DNA from: Aeromonas sp. FDAARGOS 1405
GTDB lineage: Bacteria; Pseudomonadota; Gammaproteobacteria; Enterobacterales; Aeromonadaceae
DNA: 64,000 bases
Direction: 5' to 3'
Assembly: GCF_019048265.1 (NCBI RefSeq)
Contig: NZ_CP077311.1
Location: 2,365,001 to 2,429,000 of the forward strand
Every line of letters begins with the position of its first letter. Within the stretch, counting starts at the first letter, position 1. The notes below the pieces were generated by a model that was not told the origin of the DNA, made no database searches, and was given only the letters and a program-made list of their open reading frames with translations. Of the stretch, positions 51,733-61,637 are shown piece after piece. Made by a program: the position numbers and the translations under genes.

Positions 51733-52632
51733 TTACTCCTGCCAGATGGGATCCGCCGCCATGCGGGCCAGCAGAAAATCGAGGAAGCTGCGCAGCAGTG
51801 GCGACATCTGCTTGCGGGTGGCATACACCCCGTAGACCCCGAGGCGCTTGGGTTGCCAGTCGGTCAGCAGGGGCACCAGTTCCCCACGCTCCAGATAGGG
51901 TTGTGCCGAGTAGCGGGGTTGCAGGCTGATCCCGGCACCTTCAAGCGTTGCTTCCAGAAGCAGGTTGGAGATATTGGCGCTCAGGTTACCGCTGACCGGC
52001 ACTGACTCGGGACCGTCCGGTCCATTGAACTCCCACAGGCTCTTGCCAAAGTAGGTGTAGGTGAGGCAGTTGTGCAGCGCCAAATCCTGCACCTTGTGTG
52101 GCATTGGATGACGGGCCAGATAGGCCGGGCTGGCACAGACTACCGAGTGGCAGGTGCCGAGACGACGCGCCACCAGATTGGGGTCGAGGTCGTTGGTGAT
52201 GCGCACCGCCAGATCGATCCGCTCCTCCACCAGATTGATGGTTCTGTCGAGCAGCAGAATGTCGATGGCCGTCCCCGGGTATTGCGCCAGATAGTCGTTA
52301 GCAGCCCCGACCAGCAAGGCTTCCGACAGGGAGTAGCTGCTGGTGATCCGCAGTTGTCCCTTGGGGGCGTCATCCCCCTTCACGGCGATCTGCTCCATCT
52401 CTTCGCCGAGCGCCAGCATGGCGCGGGCCCGGTTCAGCGCTTCCTCTCCCGGTCCGGTCAGACTCAGACGACGGGTGGTGCGGTGCAGCAGGCGGGCGCC
52501 CATCCAGCTCTCCAGCTCGGCCAGATAGCGCGACACCATGGCGCGCGACATATCCAGTTTCTCTCCGGCGCCGCTCAGGCTCCCCTGTTCGACTACGCTG
52601 ACAAAGACCTGCAATGCGGTCAGTCGATCCAT
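51733..52632 (-). CDS. LysR-family transcriptional regulator
   Basis: A 299-residue regulator. The winged HTH (1-60) reads MDRLTALQVFVSVVEQGSLSGAG with MSRAMVSRYLAELE, the AaeR/DmlR-like subclass, and the effector domain is at about 88-290. It is divergent from the metallo-beta-lactamase-fold gene with 123 bases between, so it probably controls that gene. Confidence 0.88.
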   Translation of the reverse strand: MDRLTALQVFVSVVEQGSLSGAGEKLDMSRAMVSRYLAELESWMGARLLHRTTRRLSLTGPGEEALNRARAMLALGEEMEQIAVKGDDAPKGQLRITSSYSLSEALLVGAANDYLAQYPGTAIDILLLDRTINLVEERIDLAVRITNDLDPNLVARRLGTCHSVVCASPAYLARHPMPHKVQDLALHNCLTYTYFGKSLWEFNGPDGPESVPVSGNLSANISNLLLEATLEGAGISLQPRYSAQPYLERGELVPLLTDWQPKRLGVYGVYATRKQMSPLLRSFLDFLLARMAADPIWQE

Positions 52633-52755
52633 GTATGGCTCTCTATATGTTCGATATGTGCAACAGTGATGCGCTTTTTATGCTGTATTTGCACCTTAAG
52701 TGATCCAATACACTGTGTCCATCAAATGAACCCCCGAATACTTAATGAGGAATAG

Positions 52756-53619
52756 ATGATGAACAACACCCTGATCCGCAACTTGACTCTGGCGACCACC
52801 CTGTTGAGTGGCGCCGCACTGGCCGCCCCCCTGAGCGTGACCGTCTACAACCCTGGCGAGAAGGCGATCTTCCCGGTCTCCTCCTCACTGGTGACCGGTG
52901 ACAAAGAGGCCATCCTGATCGATGCCCAGTTCGACGTGCAAAATGGTCAGGCGCTGGTCGACATGATCAAGAAGAGCGGCAAGAAGCTGACCACTGTCTA
53001 TATCAGTGCCGGTGACCCCGACTTCTACTTCGGTCTGGAGCCGGTCATGGCGGCGTTCCCGGATGTCAAAGTGCTGGCCGACCAGCATGTGGTTGACCAT
53101 ATCAACAAGACCAAGGATGCCAAGCTGAGCTACTGGAGCCCGATCCTCGGCAAGGGTGCACCGAAGAGCCTGACCGTGCCGCAAGTGATGACCGCCAGCC
53201 ACCTGACGCTGGATGGCGAGAAGATTGAAATCAAAGAGATGAATACCCCGAATGCCTACCTCTGGGCCCCTTCCATCAAGACTGCTTTTGGTGGTGTGCC
53301 GGTCTACCACGGGGTGCATGTCTGGATGGCCGACAGCCAGACCAAAGCGGCTCGCAGCAACTGGGTCAAGGCGCTGGATAACCTGCTGGCCCTGAAACCC
53401 GAGCGTGTGGTACCGGGCCACTTCCTGGGCACTGCTCCCAAAGGCACTGCTGCTGTGACCTTTACCCGTGACTATGTAGAGCGTTTCGAACAGGAGCTGG
53501 CCAAGGCGAAAAACTCCGGTGAGCTGATTGAGGCTCTGAAGAAAGCCTATCCGGCACTGCCGGTTGACGATGGTCTGGCCATCGGTGCCAAGGTCAATAC
53601 CGGCGAGATGAAGTGGTAA
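52756..53619 (+). CDS. Secreted metallo-beta-lactamase-fold protein with degenerate metal site
   Basis: A 287-residue protein with a signal peptide (about 1-23, ending LAA). The MBL-fold strand order is clear (FPVSSSLVTGDKEAILIDAQFD at 39-60, VYISAGDPDFYFGLEPV at 81-97, NTPNAYLWAPSIKTAFGG at 163-180, ERVVPGH at 216-222). But the HxHxDH ligand motif has become AGDPDF (85-90) and the following His position is Asn163; only Asp88 and His222 remain. It is probably not a normal di-zinc hydrolase. GAGGAATAG lies before the ATG. Divergent from a LysR regulator. Confidence 0.78.
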   Translation: MMNNTLIRNLTLATTLLSGAALAAPLSVTVYNPGEKAIFPVSSSLVTGDKEAILIDAQFDVQNGQALVDMIKKSGKKLTTVYISAGDPDFYFGLEPVMAAFPDVKVLADQHVVDHINKTKDAKLSYWSPILGKGAPKSLTVPQVMTASHLTLDGEKIEIKEMNTPNAYLWAPSIKTAFGGVPVYHGVHVWMADSQTKAARSNWVKALDNLLALKPERVVPGHFLGTAPKGTAAVTFTRDYVERFEQELAKAKNSGELIEALKKAYPALPVDDGLAIGAKVNTGEMKW

Positions 53620-53647
53620 GCCACTGAGCCTGCTTTCCCTGTGTTTT

Positions 53648-53673
53648 TACCGGGCCTAAGGGCCCGGTTTTTT
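53648..53673 (+). terminator. Terminator of the MBL-fold gene
   Basis: ACCGGGCC/GGCCCGGT with a TAAG-like loop and six Ts, 30 bases after the stop. Confidence 0.92.
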
Positions 53674-53698
53674 ATCCGAGATTGAAGTGAGAATGAAG

Positions 53699-54337
53699 AT
53701 GAGCGAACAACAAACCACCCTCCATTATGTCTATGACCCGCTCTGTGGCTGGTGCTACGGTGCCGCCCCCCTGTTGCAGGCGGCAGCCACCATTGCTGGG
53801 CTCAAGATCGAGCTGCATGCGGGCGGTCTCTGGCTGGGTAGTCGCCGTCAGCCTATGGGCGAGGCATTGCGTGATTATGTGCGCCCCCATGATCAGCGGA
53901 TCGAGGCGCTGACCGGCCAGCATTTTGGCGAGCGCTACTTTAACGAACTGCTGCTGCGCGAAGGGTGTCTGCTGGACTCCGAGCCGCCGATCCGTGCGGT
54001 TTTGGCCGTCACGGCCTTGGGGGGGGATGGGTTGGCCATGTTGCACCGGATCCAGCAATCCCACTATCGGGACGGGATCTGGATTGGTGAGCCGGCATTT
54101 CTCGCCACGCTGGCGGCAGAGCAGGGGGTCAGTGAAGACGCGTTCCAGCAAGCCTATCTGCAGGCCCCATTGCTGCAACATCTGGCAGATAGCCAGGGCT
54201 GGATGAAACGGCTGGGTGGTCAGGGTTATCCCACCCTTGGGCTGATGCACAAGGGGCGGGTCACGCCTGTACGGGTTGCCGATTTTCTGGGGGAGCCGGA
54301 TGCTCTGAGCACGCATCTGCTGGCTCTAATGACATGA
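53699..54337 (+). CDS. DsbA-family thioredoxin-fold protein
   Basis: A 212-residue protein with the active site YDPLCGWCYGAAPLL at about 12-26 (CGWC) and a DsbA-type helical insertion, followed by GGQGYPTLGL with the cis-proline near residue 180. There is no signal peptide, so it is cytosolic, like the FrnE/2-hydroxychromene-isomerase side of the family. Start options are GTG 53687, ATG 53693 and ATG 53699; I take the last (MSEQQ), which has GAGA about ten bases upstream. Role unknown; possibly an oxidoreductase for cytosolic thiols. Confidence 0.85.
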   Translation: MSEQQTTLHYVYDPLCGWCYGAAPLLQAAATIAGLKIELHAGGLWLGSRRQPMGEALRDYVRPHDQRIEALTGQHFGERYFNELLLREGCLLDSEPPIRAVLAVTALGGDGLAMLHRIQQSHYRDGIWIGEPAFLATLAAEQGVSEDAFQQAYLQAPLLQHLADSQGWMKRLGGQGYPTLGLMHKGRVTPVRVADFLGEPDALSTHLLALMT

Positions 54338-54382
54338 TGGCTGTTATTTGAACACGAGACCGCTTCAGGAAAGGTGTCCAGG

Positions 54383-54390
54383 GCCGATAG
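54383..54390 (+). promoter_or_regulatory. Possible sigma-28 -10 element before the second chemoreceptor
   Basis: GCCGATAG differs from the FliA -10 consensus at one base and lies 119 bases before the ATG. No convincing -35 is seen. Confidence 0.3.
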
Positions 54391-54508
54391 GCAAACAATC
54401 ACAGAAACGGTATGAAATCCTTCTACTTTCTGGGTGCAGGCTATGCTCTATATGACCATTCCCGGTGGATGTTGCGGGAGTGAAGACTCATTTCAAGGAA
54501 GCCCTTAT

Positions 54509-56149
54509 ATGTTCAAAAACATGTCCATCGGCCAGAAACTGAGTGCCGGATTTGCCATCCTGGCCTTGTTGGTACTGGGCTTGGCCTGGTTTTCAATCAG
54601 CCAGCTGGCAAAGCTCTATGGTGATACCGAAACCATCACGGGTAATTTACTGCCTTCTACTCGTCTGGCGAGCCAGATGCATGTTGCCGTGCTGGATGCG
54701 CGTCGTTCAGAGTTGGCCCAGGTCATCGGTGGCCTGAACAAGGATGAGCAAGAGGTAAGCGATCGCACCCTGACCTTCAATAAGGCCAAGCAGGAATTTG
54801 AGCAAGCAGCCCAAAAATATGGTGCTTTACCTTTCACTACTGGTGAAGAGAAGCAGGTTTATGAGCAGGTGGTTGCGGCGGGGGCCAAGTATTTTTCGGT
54901 ACATGACCAGCTGTTAAATGCCTTTGCTGCTGGCGATCTGGATAAAGTCAGAAGTCTGCGCAAAAACGAGACTCGTGCCGCATTGGAAGAGGTTGGTGCC
55001 AAGTCTTATCGTTTGCGGGAGATCAATAACGAGATTGCCGATGAGATGGTGAAAGACATTGCGGCCATGTATAGCAATGCCAGAACCATGAGCATTATTG
55101 TCAGCCTGGTGACGCTGGCTTTTGTGGTGGTGATTGCCTGGCTGTTGACCGCCCAGATCCGCAATCCGGTGATGGCCCTGCTGGAGCAGACCCGCCGTGT
55201 CTCCTCCGGTGATCTTACCTCCCGCATCGATATGCAACAGTTCAACAATGATGAACTGGGGACTCTTGCCAAAGGGTTTGGCGAGATGCAGACCAATTTG
55301 CGTACCCTGGTCAGTGAAGTCTCGGGCTCAGTGGTGCAACTGAGTTCGGCCACCGAAGAGATGAGCTCGGTAGCAAGGCAGTCAGCGGCCAACATGAGTG
55401 CCCAGCAGCATGAACTTAATCAGCTGGCAACCGCGATGAACGAGATGCAGGCTACGGTTCAGGAGGTTTCTCGCAACACTAGCGATGCCGCCAGTGCCGC
55501 CACCTCGGCCAGCGAAACCGCAGAGATTGGGGCCAAGACTGTTAATGACTCTATTTTGCGCATCGAGCGGGTAGCGGGGGCCATCGAGAGCACTGCAGTG
55601 GTGATCCGCCAACTGGGCGATGATAGCCGCAATATCGGCATGGTGCTGGAGGTGATCCGCGGCATTGCCGAACAGACCAATCTGCTGGCATTGAACGCGG
55701 CGATTGAAGCGGCCCGGGCCGGTGAGCAGGGACGGGGTTTTGCGGTGGTGGCTGATGAGGTGCGTACTCTGGCCAAACGAACCCAGGACTCCACCTCCCA
55801 GATCAATACCATCATTGCCGAGTTGCAGCAGCGTGCCGAACAGGCGGGCAGTACCATGCAACAGAGTCAGGAGCTGATGAACACCACGGTAGCTACCGCT
55901 CGGGAAGCGGGCGAGTCCATTTCCCAGATCAGTGGCTCGGTCAGCAGCATCTCCCACATGAACATCCAGATTGCGACAGCCACCGAAGAGCAGGGGGCGG
56001 TGAGTGAGGAGCTCAACCGCAACGTGGTCAATATCAGCCACGCCTCCGAAGAGGTGGCCGCCGGTGCCACCCAGATGGCTCAAGCTTGCAATGAGTTGAA
56101 CCATCTGGCCAGCCAGTTGCAGGATATGGTGCGCCGTTTCAGGGTGTAA
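54509..56149 (+). CDS. Methyl-accepting chemotaxis protein with four-helix-bundle sensor
   Basis: A 546-residue chemoreceptor: TM1 about 12-30, an all-helical periplasmic 4HB_MCP domain 32-190, TM2 about 192-212, HAMP 213-267 and a signalling domain with the tip [40 protein letters not shown] precedes the ATG at 54509; the open frame upstream has no receptor sequence. Ligand unknown. Ends without a CheR-tethering pentapeptide (MVRRFRV). Confidence 0.93.
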   Translation: MFKNMSIGQKLSAGFAILALLVLGLAWFSISQLAKLYGDTETITGNLLPSTRLASQMHVAVLDARRSELAQVIGGLNKDEQEVSDRTLTFNKAKQEFEQAAQKYGALPFTTGEEKQVYEQVVAAGAKYFSVHDQLLNAFAAGDLDKVRSLRKNETRAALEEVGAKSYRLREINNEIADEMVKDIAAMYSNARTMSIIVSLVTLAFVVVIAWLLTAQIRNPVMALLEQTRRVSSGDLTSRIDMQQFNNDELGTLAKGFGEMQTNLRTLVSEVSGSVVQLSSATEEMSSVARQSAANMSAQQHELNQLATAMNEMQATVQEVSRNTSDAASAATSASETAEIGAKTVNDSILRIERVAGAIESTAVVIRQLGDDSRNIGMVLEVIRGIAEQTNLLALNAAIEAARAGEQGRGFAVVADEVRTLAKRTQDSTSQINTIIAELQQRAEQAGSTMQQSQELMNTTVATAREAGESISQISGSVSSISHMNIQIATATEEQGAVSEELNRNVVNISHASEEVAAGATQMAQACNELNHLASQLQDMVRRFRV

Positions 56150-56291
56150 TCCCTTGTCGAGTCAAACAGCCCGATTGCCGCGAGGTGATCGGGCTGTGTT
56201 ATTTCCGAGGGCCAGAGCGAGCCGATGACTTGTTCCGCCGGGTGATATTGTGCATGCTGATGGCCCATTTTCCAGGCAGGACTCTTGCTGT

Positions 56292-57191
56292 ATGAATCTT
56301 CGCGATCTCGAATATCTGGTGGCGCTGGATGAGGAAAAACATTTTCGCAAAGCCGCTGAACGCTGCTTTGTCAGTCAACCCACCCTGAGCGGCCAGCTGC
56401 GCAAGCTGGAGGATGAACTCGGGGTCATTTTGATCGAACGTACCTCGCGCAAGGTGCTGTTTACCCCGGCTGGCGATGCCATGGCCCATCAGGCTCGTCG
56501 GGTGCTCAAGGAGGTGCGCGAGCTCAAGAGCATCGGTCAGCACTTCTCCGAGCCGATGTCCGGGGAGATCCATATCGGTTTTATTCCGACCGTGGGCCCC
56601 TACCTGTTGCCCCGCATTATCCAGACCCTGCGTGAGCATTTTCCCCAGCTGGAGTTCTATCTCTATGAGGAGCAGACCCAAACCCTGCTCAAACGGCTGG
56701 AAGAGGGGGAGCTGGATTGCGTCATTCTGGCCGAGATGCCGGGGATGGAGGGGTTTGGTTCAATCCAGCTCTACCACGAGCCGATGTGGTTGGCTGTGCC
56801 TTGCCATCACCCCGAAGCACAGGCCAGACAGGTGCCACTCGGCAATCTCAAGGGCAAGAAATTGCTGATGCTGGCCGATGGCCACTGTTTGCGGGAGCAG
56901 GCGATGGGATTCTGTTTCGCCGGCGGGATAGGTGAGGATCAACGCTTCAAGGGGACCAGTCTCGAGACCCTGCGCAACATGGTAGCTGCCGGTAGCGGCA
57001 TGACTCTGGTACCAAAGCTGGCCGTACCTGCCGATCATGATGAGGGAGGAGTCAGTTATCGACCCGTGGTCGACCCGGTGCCAGGGCGGACTATCTCGCT
57101 GCTCTATCGCCACTACTCGGTGCGTCGCCCTTGTTTCAACGAGTTGGCGGCCACGATCGCTACATTGATGCGCAAGCAGTTGGCCCAATAA
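56292..57191 (+). CDS. oxyR: Hydrogen-peroxide-responsive regulator OxyR
   Basis: A 299-residue LysR-type regulator identified by the redox pair in DGHCLREQAMGFC, matching Cys199 and Cys208 of E. coli OxyR, followed by TSLETLRNMVAAGSGMTLVP. The HTH reads MNLRDLEYLVALDEEKHFRKAA with SQPTLSGQLRKLE. H2O2 forms the disulfide and turns on catalase, alkyl hydroperoxide reductase and Dps genes. Start is ATG 56292; no oxyS-like RNA can be seen beside it. Confidence 0.95.
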   Translation: MNLRDLEYLVALDEEKHFRKAAERCFVSQPTLSGQLRKLEDELGVILIERTSRKVLFTPAGDAMAHQARRVLKEVRELKSIGQHFSEPMSGEIHIGFIPTVGPYLLPRIIQTLREHFPQLEFYLYEEQTQTLLKRLEEGELDCVILAEMPGMEGFGSIQLYHEPMWLAVPCHHPEAQARQVPLGNLKGKKLLMLADGHCLREQAMGFCFAGGIGEDQRFKGTSLETLRNMVAAGSGMTLVPKLAVPADHDEGGVSYRPVVDPVPGRTISLLYRHYSVRRPCFNELAATIATLMRKQLAQ

Positions 57192-57216
57192 AAAACCGGC
57201 AGCCAAGGCTGCCGGT
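57189..57216 (-). terminator. mrcA terminator
   Basis: On the minus strand AACCGGCAGCC/GGCTGCCGGTT with loop TT is followed by TTTT. It overlaps the oxyR stop codon, 24 bases after the mrcA stop. Confidence 0.85.
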
Positions 57217-57239
57217 TCTGCTTCTGCCGCAAGAGCGAC

Positions 57240-59711
57240 CTAGAAGATATCGTCGGTAGAGACAGGCCCTTCCATATCGGGGTTGTCGCCGCCGTAGACC
57301 TGATTGCCGTCCGAGCTGGGCGCAGCGTAACGGGTCGGCTCAGTACCTTCCTTGAAGTATTCGTCGGTGCCACCACTGGTCGCCAGCAGGCCTGTTTCGC
57401 TGTCAATCTTCACCGTCATGATCCCCTCGGGAACCGGCATCTTGTGCTCCGGTAGCTTTTTGAGAGCGACTTTCATGAAGTCGATCCAGATAGGCTGTGC
57501 GGCGCCACCACCAAATTCGGCACGACCAAGGCCACGTTGGTGGTTGTCAAAACCGATCCAGGAAGTAGCGACTATGTCCGGGGTGTAGCCGGAGAACCAG
57601 GCATCCCGCGATTCGTTGGTGGTACCGGTTTTACCGGAGATGTCGTGACGCTTCAGGTCGCGGGCTGCACGCCAGCCGGTACCACGCCAGCCGTTGCCAC
57701 CCCAGATGGCTGTGCTCAGGGTGTCGGTGATCAGGAATGCGCTCTGGGCACTTATGGTATGCGGGGCTATGAGCGGTGCGAGAGGAGTCTGAGAGCCATC
57801 TTGTGCTGTACCATCAACAGTTGGCTGTGACTGTGTGCTCTGTTCGGACGCCGTCTGCTGTTCGCAATTGCTGCAGGCGATGGCGGGATTGGCCTGATAG
57901 AGGGTGTTCTCCAGGCTGTCGGTCACTTTGTCGATGAAATATGGTGTCACCAGGAAGCCACCGTTGGCCAGTACCGAGTAACCACGTACCACCTCGAGGG
58001 GGGTGAATTCGGCAGCGCCCAGTGCCAGCGACTCATGGGGAGAGATGAAGTCGCGAGGGAAGCCAAAGCGGGTCAGACCCTCTATATAGGTATCCAGACC
58101 GATGGCGCGCATCAGTCGAACCGACATCACGTTCTTGGACTTGGCCAGACCCAGACGCAGCGGGGTGGGACCATCATAAACGGCCGGGGAGTTCTTGGGC
58201 TGCCACATGGGCCCTTTTGACGGATCCCACTGGTTGATCGGCGCATCGTTGATGAGCGACGCCAAGGTATAGCCGTGCTCCAGCGCGGTCGCATAAAGGA
58301 AAGGCTTGATATTGGAACCAATCTGGCGACGAGCTTGATCGACCCGGTTGAATTTGGAGAGCTCAAAGCTGAACCCCCCGACCAGTGCTTCCAGTGCCCC
58401 ATTTTTCGGGTTCATGGCAACCAGCGCGGCGTTGACGTCCGGGATTTGGGACAGCAGCAACTCTTCGCCCTCTTCCCGCACCCAGATCTGGGCGCCGACT
58501 TTCAGTACATCGCGCGCCGATTTCGGGGCATAGCTCTGACGGTCGTCGGTAATAAAGGAGCGGGCCCATTTAATGCCGTTCCAGCCGAGCTCTGCTTCCT
58601 TGCCATTTTTCAGTACCAGCGTTGCGCTCCGGTCACCGAGCTTGGTAACTACGGCCGCCATCAGCGGATCATAAGTGGGCTGCTTGCCAAGGTGGGCCAC
58701 GATCTGCTCGTAATCCCAGGCTGACTCACCAGCCTTCCACAACTGAGCCGTCGGGCCACGATAGCCGTGACGCATATCGTAGGCAAAGACGCCATCCAGC
58801 AGCGCCTGTCTGGCCGCCCGCTGGCGTTCGGCAGAGACGGTAGTATAGACGTGCAGGCCCATGGTGTAGGCATCTTCACCGAACTGCTCGACCATCTTCT
58901 GGCGAACCATTTCCCCCAGATAGGGGGCGTGCAGGGTCACTTCGGCGCCGTGAAAACGGGCCTTGATCGGCATTTTGGAGGCTTCGTCAAATTGGGCCTG
59001 GGTGATCTTGCCGGTCTCCAGCATCCGGCCCAGCACAACGTTGCGGCGAGCAAAGGCGCGTTCGGGGGAGCGGATGGGGTTGAGCATGGAGGGGGCTTTG
59101 GGCAGACCGGCAATGATGGCGATCTCGTCCAGCCCCAGATCCTTGACCTCTTTACCAAAATAAACCTGAGCCGCAGCACCGATCCCGAAGGAGCGATAAC
59201 CGAGAGGAATCTTGTTGAGGTACAGTTCGAGGATCTCGTCTTTTGAGAGATTCTGCTCGATCCGCCAGGCCAGGAAGACCTCCTTGATCTTGCGGATGAT
59301 GGTTTTCTCATTGCTCAGGAAGAAGTTGCGGGCAACCTGCTGGGTAATGGTGCTGGCACCCTGACGGGCATGACCTGATACGGCCCAGACGGAGGCGGCG
59401 CGAATGATGCCGATGGGGTCAATGCCGGGGTGCTCGTAGAAGCGGGCATCTTCGGTTGCCAGTACGGCATCGATCATTGGTTGGGGGATTTCATCCAGGC
59501 GCAACGGAATGCGACGGATTTCGCCATATTGGGCGATCAACTCCCCATCTCGGCTGTAGACCCTCATCGGGGTTGCCAGTTTGACATCACGCAGTGCGGT
59601 GACATCGGGCAGTTGGGGTTTGATATAGAAGTAGATACCGATGAGGCTGGCAACACCCAGCACAGCACCCAGCATCATGACAATAAACAGGCGAACGAGC
59701 CATTTCAGCAT
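57240..59711 (-). CDS. mrcA: Penicillin-binding protein 1A
   Basis: An 823-residue bifunctional peptidoglycan synthase. A cytosolic tip and one membrane helix (about 5-27), the glycosyltransferase domain GT51 (about 50-225, with ATEDARFYEHPGIDP and the catalytic GASTITQQVARNFFLS), an OB-like insertion, and the transpeptidase domain with nucleophile Ser in GSNIKPF, SKN and KTGTTN. A loop rich in Gln/Thr/Ser at about 645-680, with two cysteines (ACSNCEQQ), matches the corresponding loop in E. coli. Start is ATG 59709-59711. Divergent from pilMNOPQ, as in most gammaproteobacteria. Confidence 0.95.
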   Translation of the reverse strand: MLKWLVRLFIVMMLGAVLGVASLIGIYFYIKPQLPDVTALRDVKLATPMRVYSRDGELIAQYGEIRRIPLRLDEIPQPMIDAVLATEDARFYEHPGIDPIGIIRAASVWAVSGHARQGASTITQQVARNFFLSNEKTIIRKIKEVFLAWRIEQNLSKDEILELYLNKIPLGYRSFGIGAAAQVYFGKEVKDLGLDEIAIIAGLPKAPSMLNPIRSPERAFARRNVVLGRMLETGKITQAQFDEASKMPIKARFHGAEVTLHAPYLGEMVRQKMVEQFGEDAYTMGLHVYTTVSAERQRAARQALLDGVFAYDMRHGYRGPTAQLWKAGESAWDYEQIVAHLGKQPTYDPLMAAVVTKLGDRSATLVLKNGKEAELGWNGIKWARSFITDDRQSYAPKSARDVLKVGAQIWVREEGEELLLSQIPDVNAALVAMNPKNGALEALVGGFSFELSKFNRVDQARRQIGSNIKPFLYATALEHGYTLASLINDAPINQWDPSKGPMWQPKNSPAVYDGPTPLRLGLAKSKNVMSVRLMRAIGLDTYIEGLTRFGFPRDFISPHESLALGAAEFTPLEVVRGYSVLANGGFLVTPYFIDKVTDSLENTLYQANPAIACSNCEQQTASEQSTQSQPTVDGTAQDGSQTPLAPLIAPHTISAQSAFLITDTLSTAIWGGNGWRGTGWRAARDLKRHDISGKTGTTNESRDAWFSGYTPDIVATSWIGFDNHQRGLGRAEFGGGAAQPIWIDFMKVALKKLPEHKMPVPEGIMTVKIDSETGLLATSGGTDEYFKEGTEPTRYAAPSSDGNQVYGGDNPDMEGPVSTDDIF

Positions 59712-60009
59712 GGAAGAACTACCAATCGTCTTAAATTTAGCCAACGGGCGCAGAGTATAGCCCTTTTGCCATCTGGAATTCGAGGTTTTCCTGTGGCAAG
59801 TCACCCATCGACAGGATGCGAGAGGTTAGCACTACAGTGAGCAATAACCAAGGTGCCTCCCTTTATCTCAAGAAAGCGAGGTGGGTCACTTTTCGGTATA
59901 AACTTTATGACATTGATAGTTAGAGCATTTAGGATGGGTCAAGCTCTCATATGATAGAGTGTCCTACACTCAATTCAGGTATAAAACCCAATAACGCATG
60001 GATGTGTAT
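59712..60009. other. mrcA-pilM divergent intergenic region
   Basis: 298 bases without a gene. It must hold both promoters. Best guess for pilM is a TATGAT -10-like hexamer near 59951 with a weak -35. I see no clear terminator or repeat. Confidence 0.5.
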
Positions 60010-61071
60010 ATGTTTGGGCTATTTAATAAGGGATCCCTCCTCCCCCTGGCGGGCATTGATTTCGGTAGCCAGACCATCAAGGCCGTTACGCTCAGTGGCC
60101 GTCCCGGCAAGCTGCATATTGAATCTGTAGCCGAGGTTGTCACCCCGAAAGGAACACTGGTTGACTACCAGCTGCAGGATATCGAGCGGGTCAGCCCATC
60201 TTTGAAAAACCTCAAGCGTCTTATCTCTGGCCATAGCGATTATGCAGCGACTGCAGTGACTGGTTCCAACGTGATCACCAAGGTAATTCAGATTGATGCC
60301 CGTCTCGGTGACAAGGAGTTGGAGAGCCAGGTGCAGCTGGAGGCCGAGCAGATCATTCCCTTCCCCCTTGATGAAGTCAGTCTCGATTTTGAGGTGCTGG
60401 GCACCAATGCCAGTGAAGATCGTCAGGATGTTCTGCTGAGTGCCGCTCGAACAGAGAGTGTCAATGGTCGTGTCAGTGCCCTCGCTGAGGCAGGCATTGC
60501 CGTCAAGGTAGTAGATGTGGGGGCACATGCACTTGGACGAGCCGTAGTGGCCTGTTTGCCCGAGTTGCAGGAGAGTGAGCGACCGATCGGAGTGATCGAC
60601 ATTGGTGCCAGTGCCATGACTTTCGCCGCCTTGGTTAAGGGGGAGGTGATCTACTCTCGATTGCAGAATTTCGGCGGTGATCAATATAGCCAGGCCATCT
60701 CATCCTTTTATGGCATGACCCTTGACGAGGCTGAACAAGCCAAGACCAAAGGTACTTTACCTGTTGACCATGAGCTGGACGTGCTGATGCCACATATCAA
60801 CTCGCTGTTGCAACAGGTGCGGCGCAATATCCAGCTGTTTTGTAGCTCGTCAGGTTATCGCGATATAGCCAAACTGGTGCTGACGGGGGGAGGCAGCTTG
60901 CTGCCTGGCTTGTTGGTACAGGTAAAAGAGGAAGCCAACTGCGAGGTGTTTCATCCGGATTTGTTCACCCTGTTTGGAAGGCCGAAAGGGAGCGCAGACC
61001 TGGTACATGGAGCTAAATATATGACGGCATTCGGGTTGGCTCTGAGGAGTTTTACACCATGTCAAATATAA
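60010..61071 (+). CDS. pilM: Type IV pilus assembly ATPase-like protein PilM
   Basis: A 353-residue cytosolic actin/FtsA-like protein that binds the N-terminal tail of PilN and couples the inner-membrane alignment complex. ATP-binding patterns AGIDFGSQTIKAVTL, GVIDIGASAMTF and LTGGGSLLPGL are seen. I start at ATG 60010 (MFGLFNKGS), with GGAT about nine bases upstream; ATG 59998 (four residues longer) is the alternative. It overlaps pilN by 13 bases. Confidence 0.93.
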   Translation: MFGLFNKGSLLPLAGIDFGSQTIKAVTLSGRPGKLHIESVAEVVTPKGTLVDYQLQDIERVSPSLKNLKRLISGHSDYAATAVTGSNVITKVIQIDARLGDKELESQVQLEAEQIIPFPLDEVSLDFEVLGTNASEDRQDVLLSAARTESVNGRVSALAEAGIAVKVVDVGAHALGRAVVACLPELQESERPIGVIDIGASAMTFAALVKGEVIYSRLQNFGGDQYSQAISSFYGMTLDEAEQAKTKGTLPVDHELDVLMPHINSLLQQVRRNIQLFCSSSGYRDIAKLVLTGGGSLLPGLLVQVKEEANCEVFHPDLFTLFGRPKGSADLVHGAKYMTAFGLALRSFTPCQI

Positions 61072-61637
61072 ACCTTCTCCCTTGGCGCGAGGCCCGGGCT
61101 CAGCGTCAAAAGAAACAGTTCGGAGCCCTGCTTGGGCTTTTCGTGTTGGTCACTGTCGCACTGAGTCTCTTTGCCAACTGGCTGGTCGAGCGCCAGATTA
61201 CCGCCCAGCAGCAGCGCAATCAGCGGTTGGTTCAGGAGATGACCATCCTCGATGCGCAATTAGGTGAGATTCGTTTGCTCAAGGAGCGTCGCAAAGAGCT
61301 GATCGATAGGATGCAGCTTATCGAACATCTGCAGATGCGGAGGAATGTGCCTGTTCGCCTCTTTAACCAGCTCCCCTCTCTGGTACCCAATGGGGTTTAT
61401 CTTAATACCCTCTCATTGCAAAACGACATTATCGATGTCAATGGCAAGACAGAAGCTTATGGCCGAGTGGCCAGCATGATGCGTCGAATCGATGGCTCCG
61501 GTTGGTTGGGGCAGTCAAAAATCAGCACAATTTTTGCATCGGAGGTCGCACCGGTATCGTTGAGCCAATTCTCGATGATGTTCCTGATTGCCAGTAACGC
61601 CGCGGCTGCCGGGGATATGGCCAAGGAGAGCAAATGA
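61059..61637 (+). CDS. pilN: Type IV pilus assembly protein PilN
   Basis: A 192-residue bitopic inner-membrane protein. The tail MSNINLLPWREARAQRQ is the conserved PilM-binding sequence INLLPWR; one helix follows (about 22-41), then a coiled coil and a ferredoxin-like periplasmic domain that pairs with PilO. Overlaps pilO by four bases. Confidence 0.95.
   Translation: MSNINLLPWREARAQRQKKQFGALLGLFVLVTVALSLFANWLVERQITAQQQRNQRLVQEMTILDAQLGEIRLLKERRKELIDRMQLIEHLQMRRNVPVRLFNQLPSLVPNGVYLNTLSLQNDIIDVNGKTEAYGRVASMMRRIDGSGWLGQSKISTIFASEVAPVSLSQFSMMFLIASNAAAAGDMAKESK

Noticed and set aside
52690..52700. Single CTTAAG upstream of the MBL-fold gene as a second PmrA box
   Set aside because: Only one hexamer is present, with no partner at five-base spacing.
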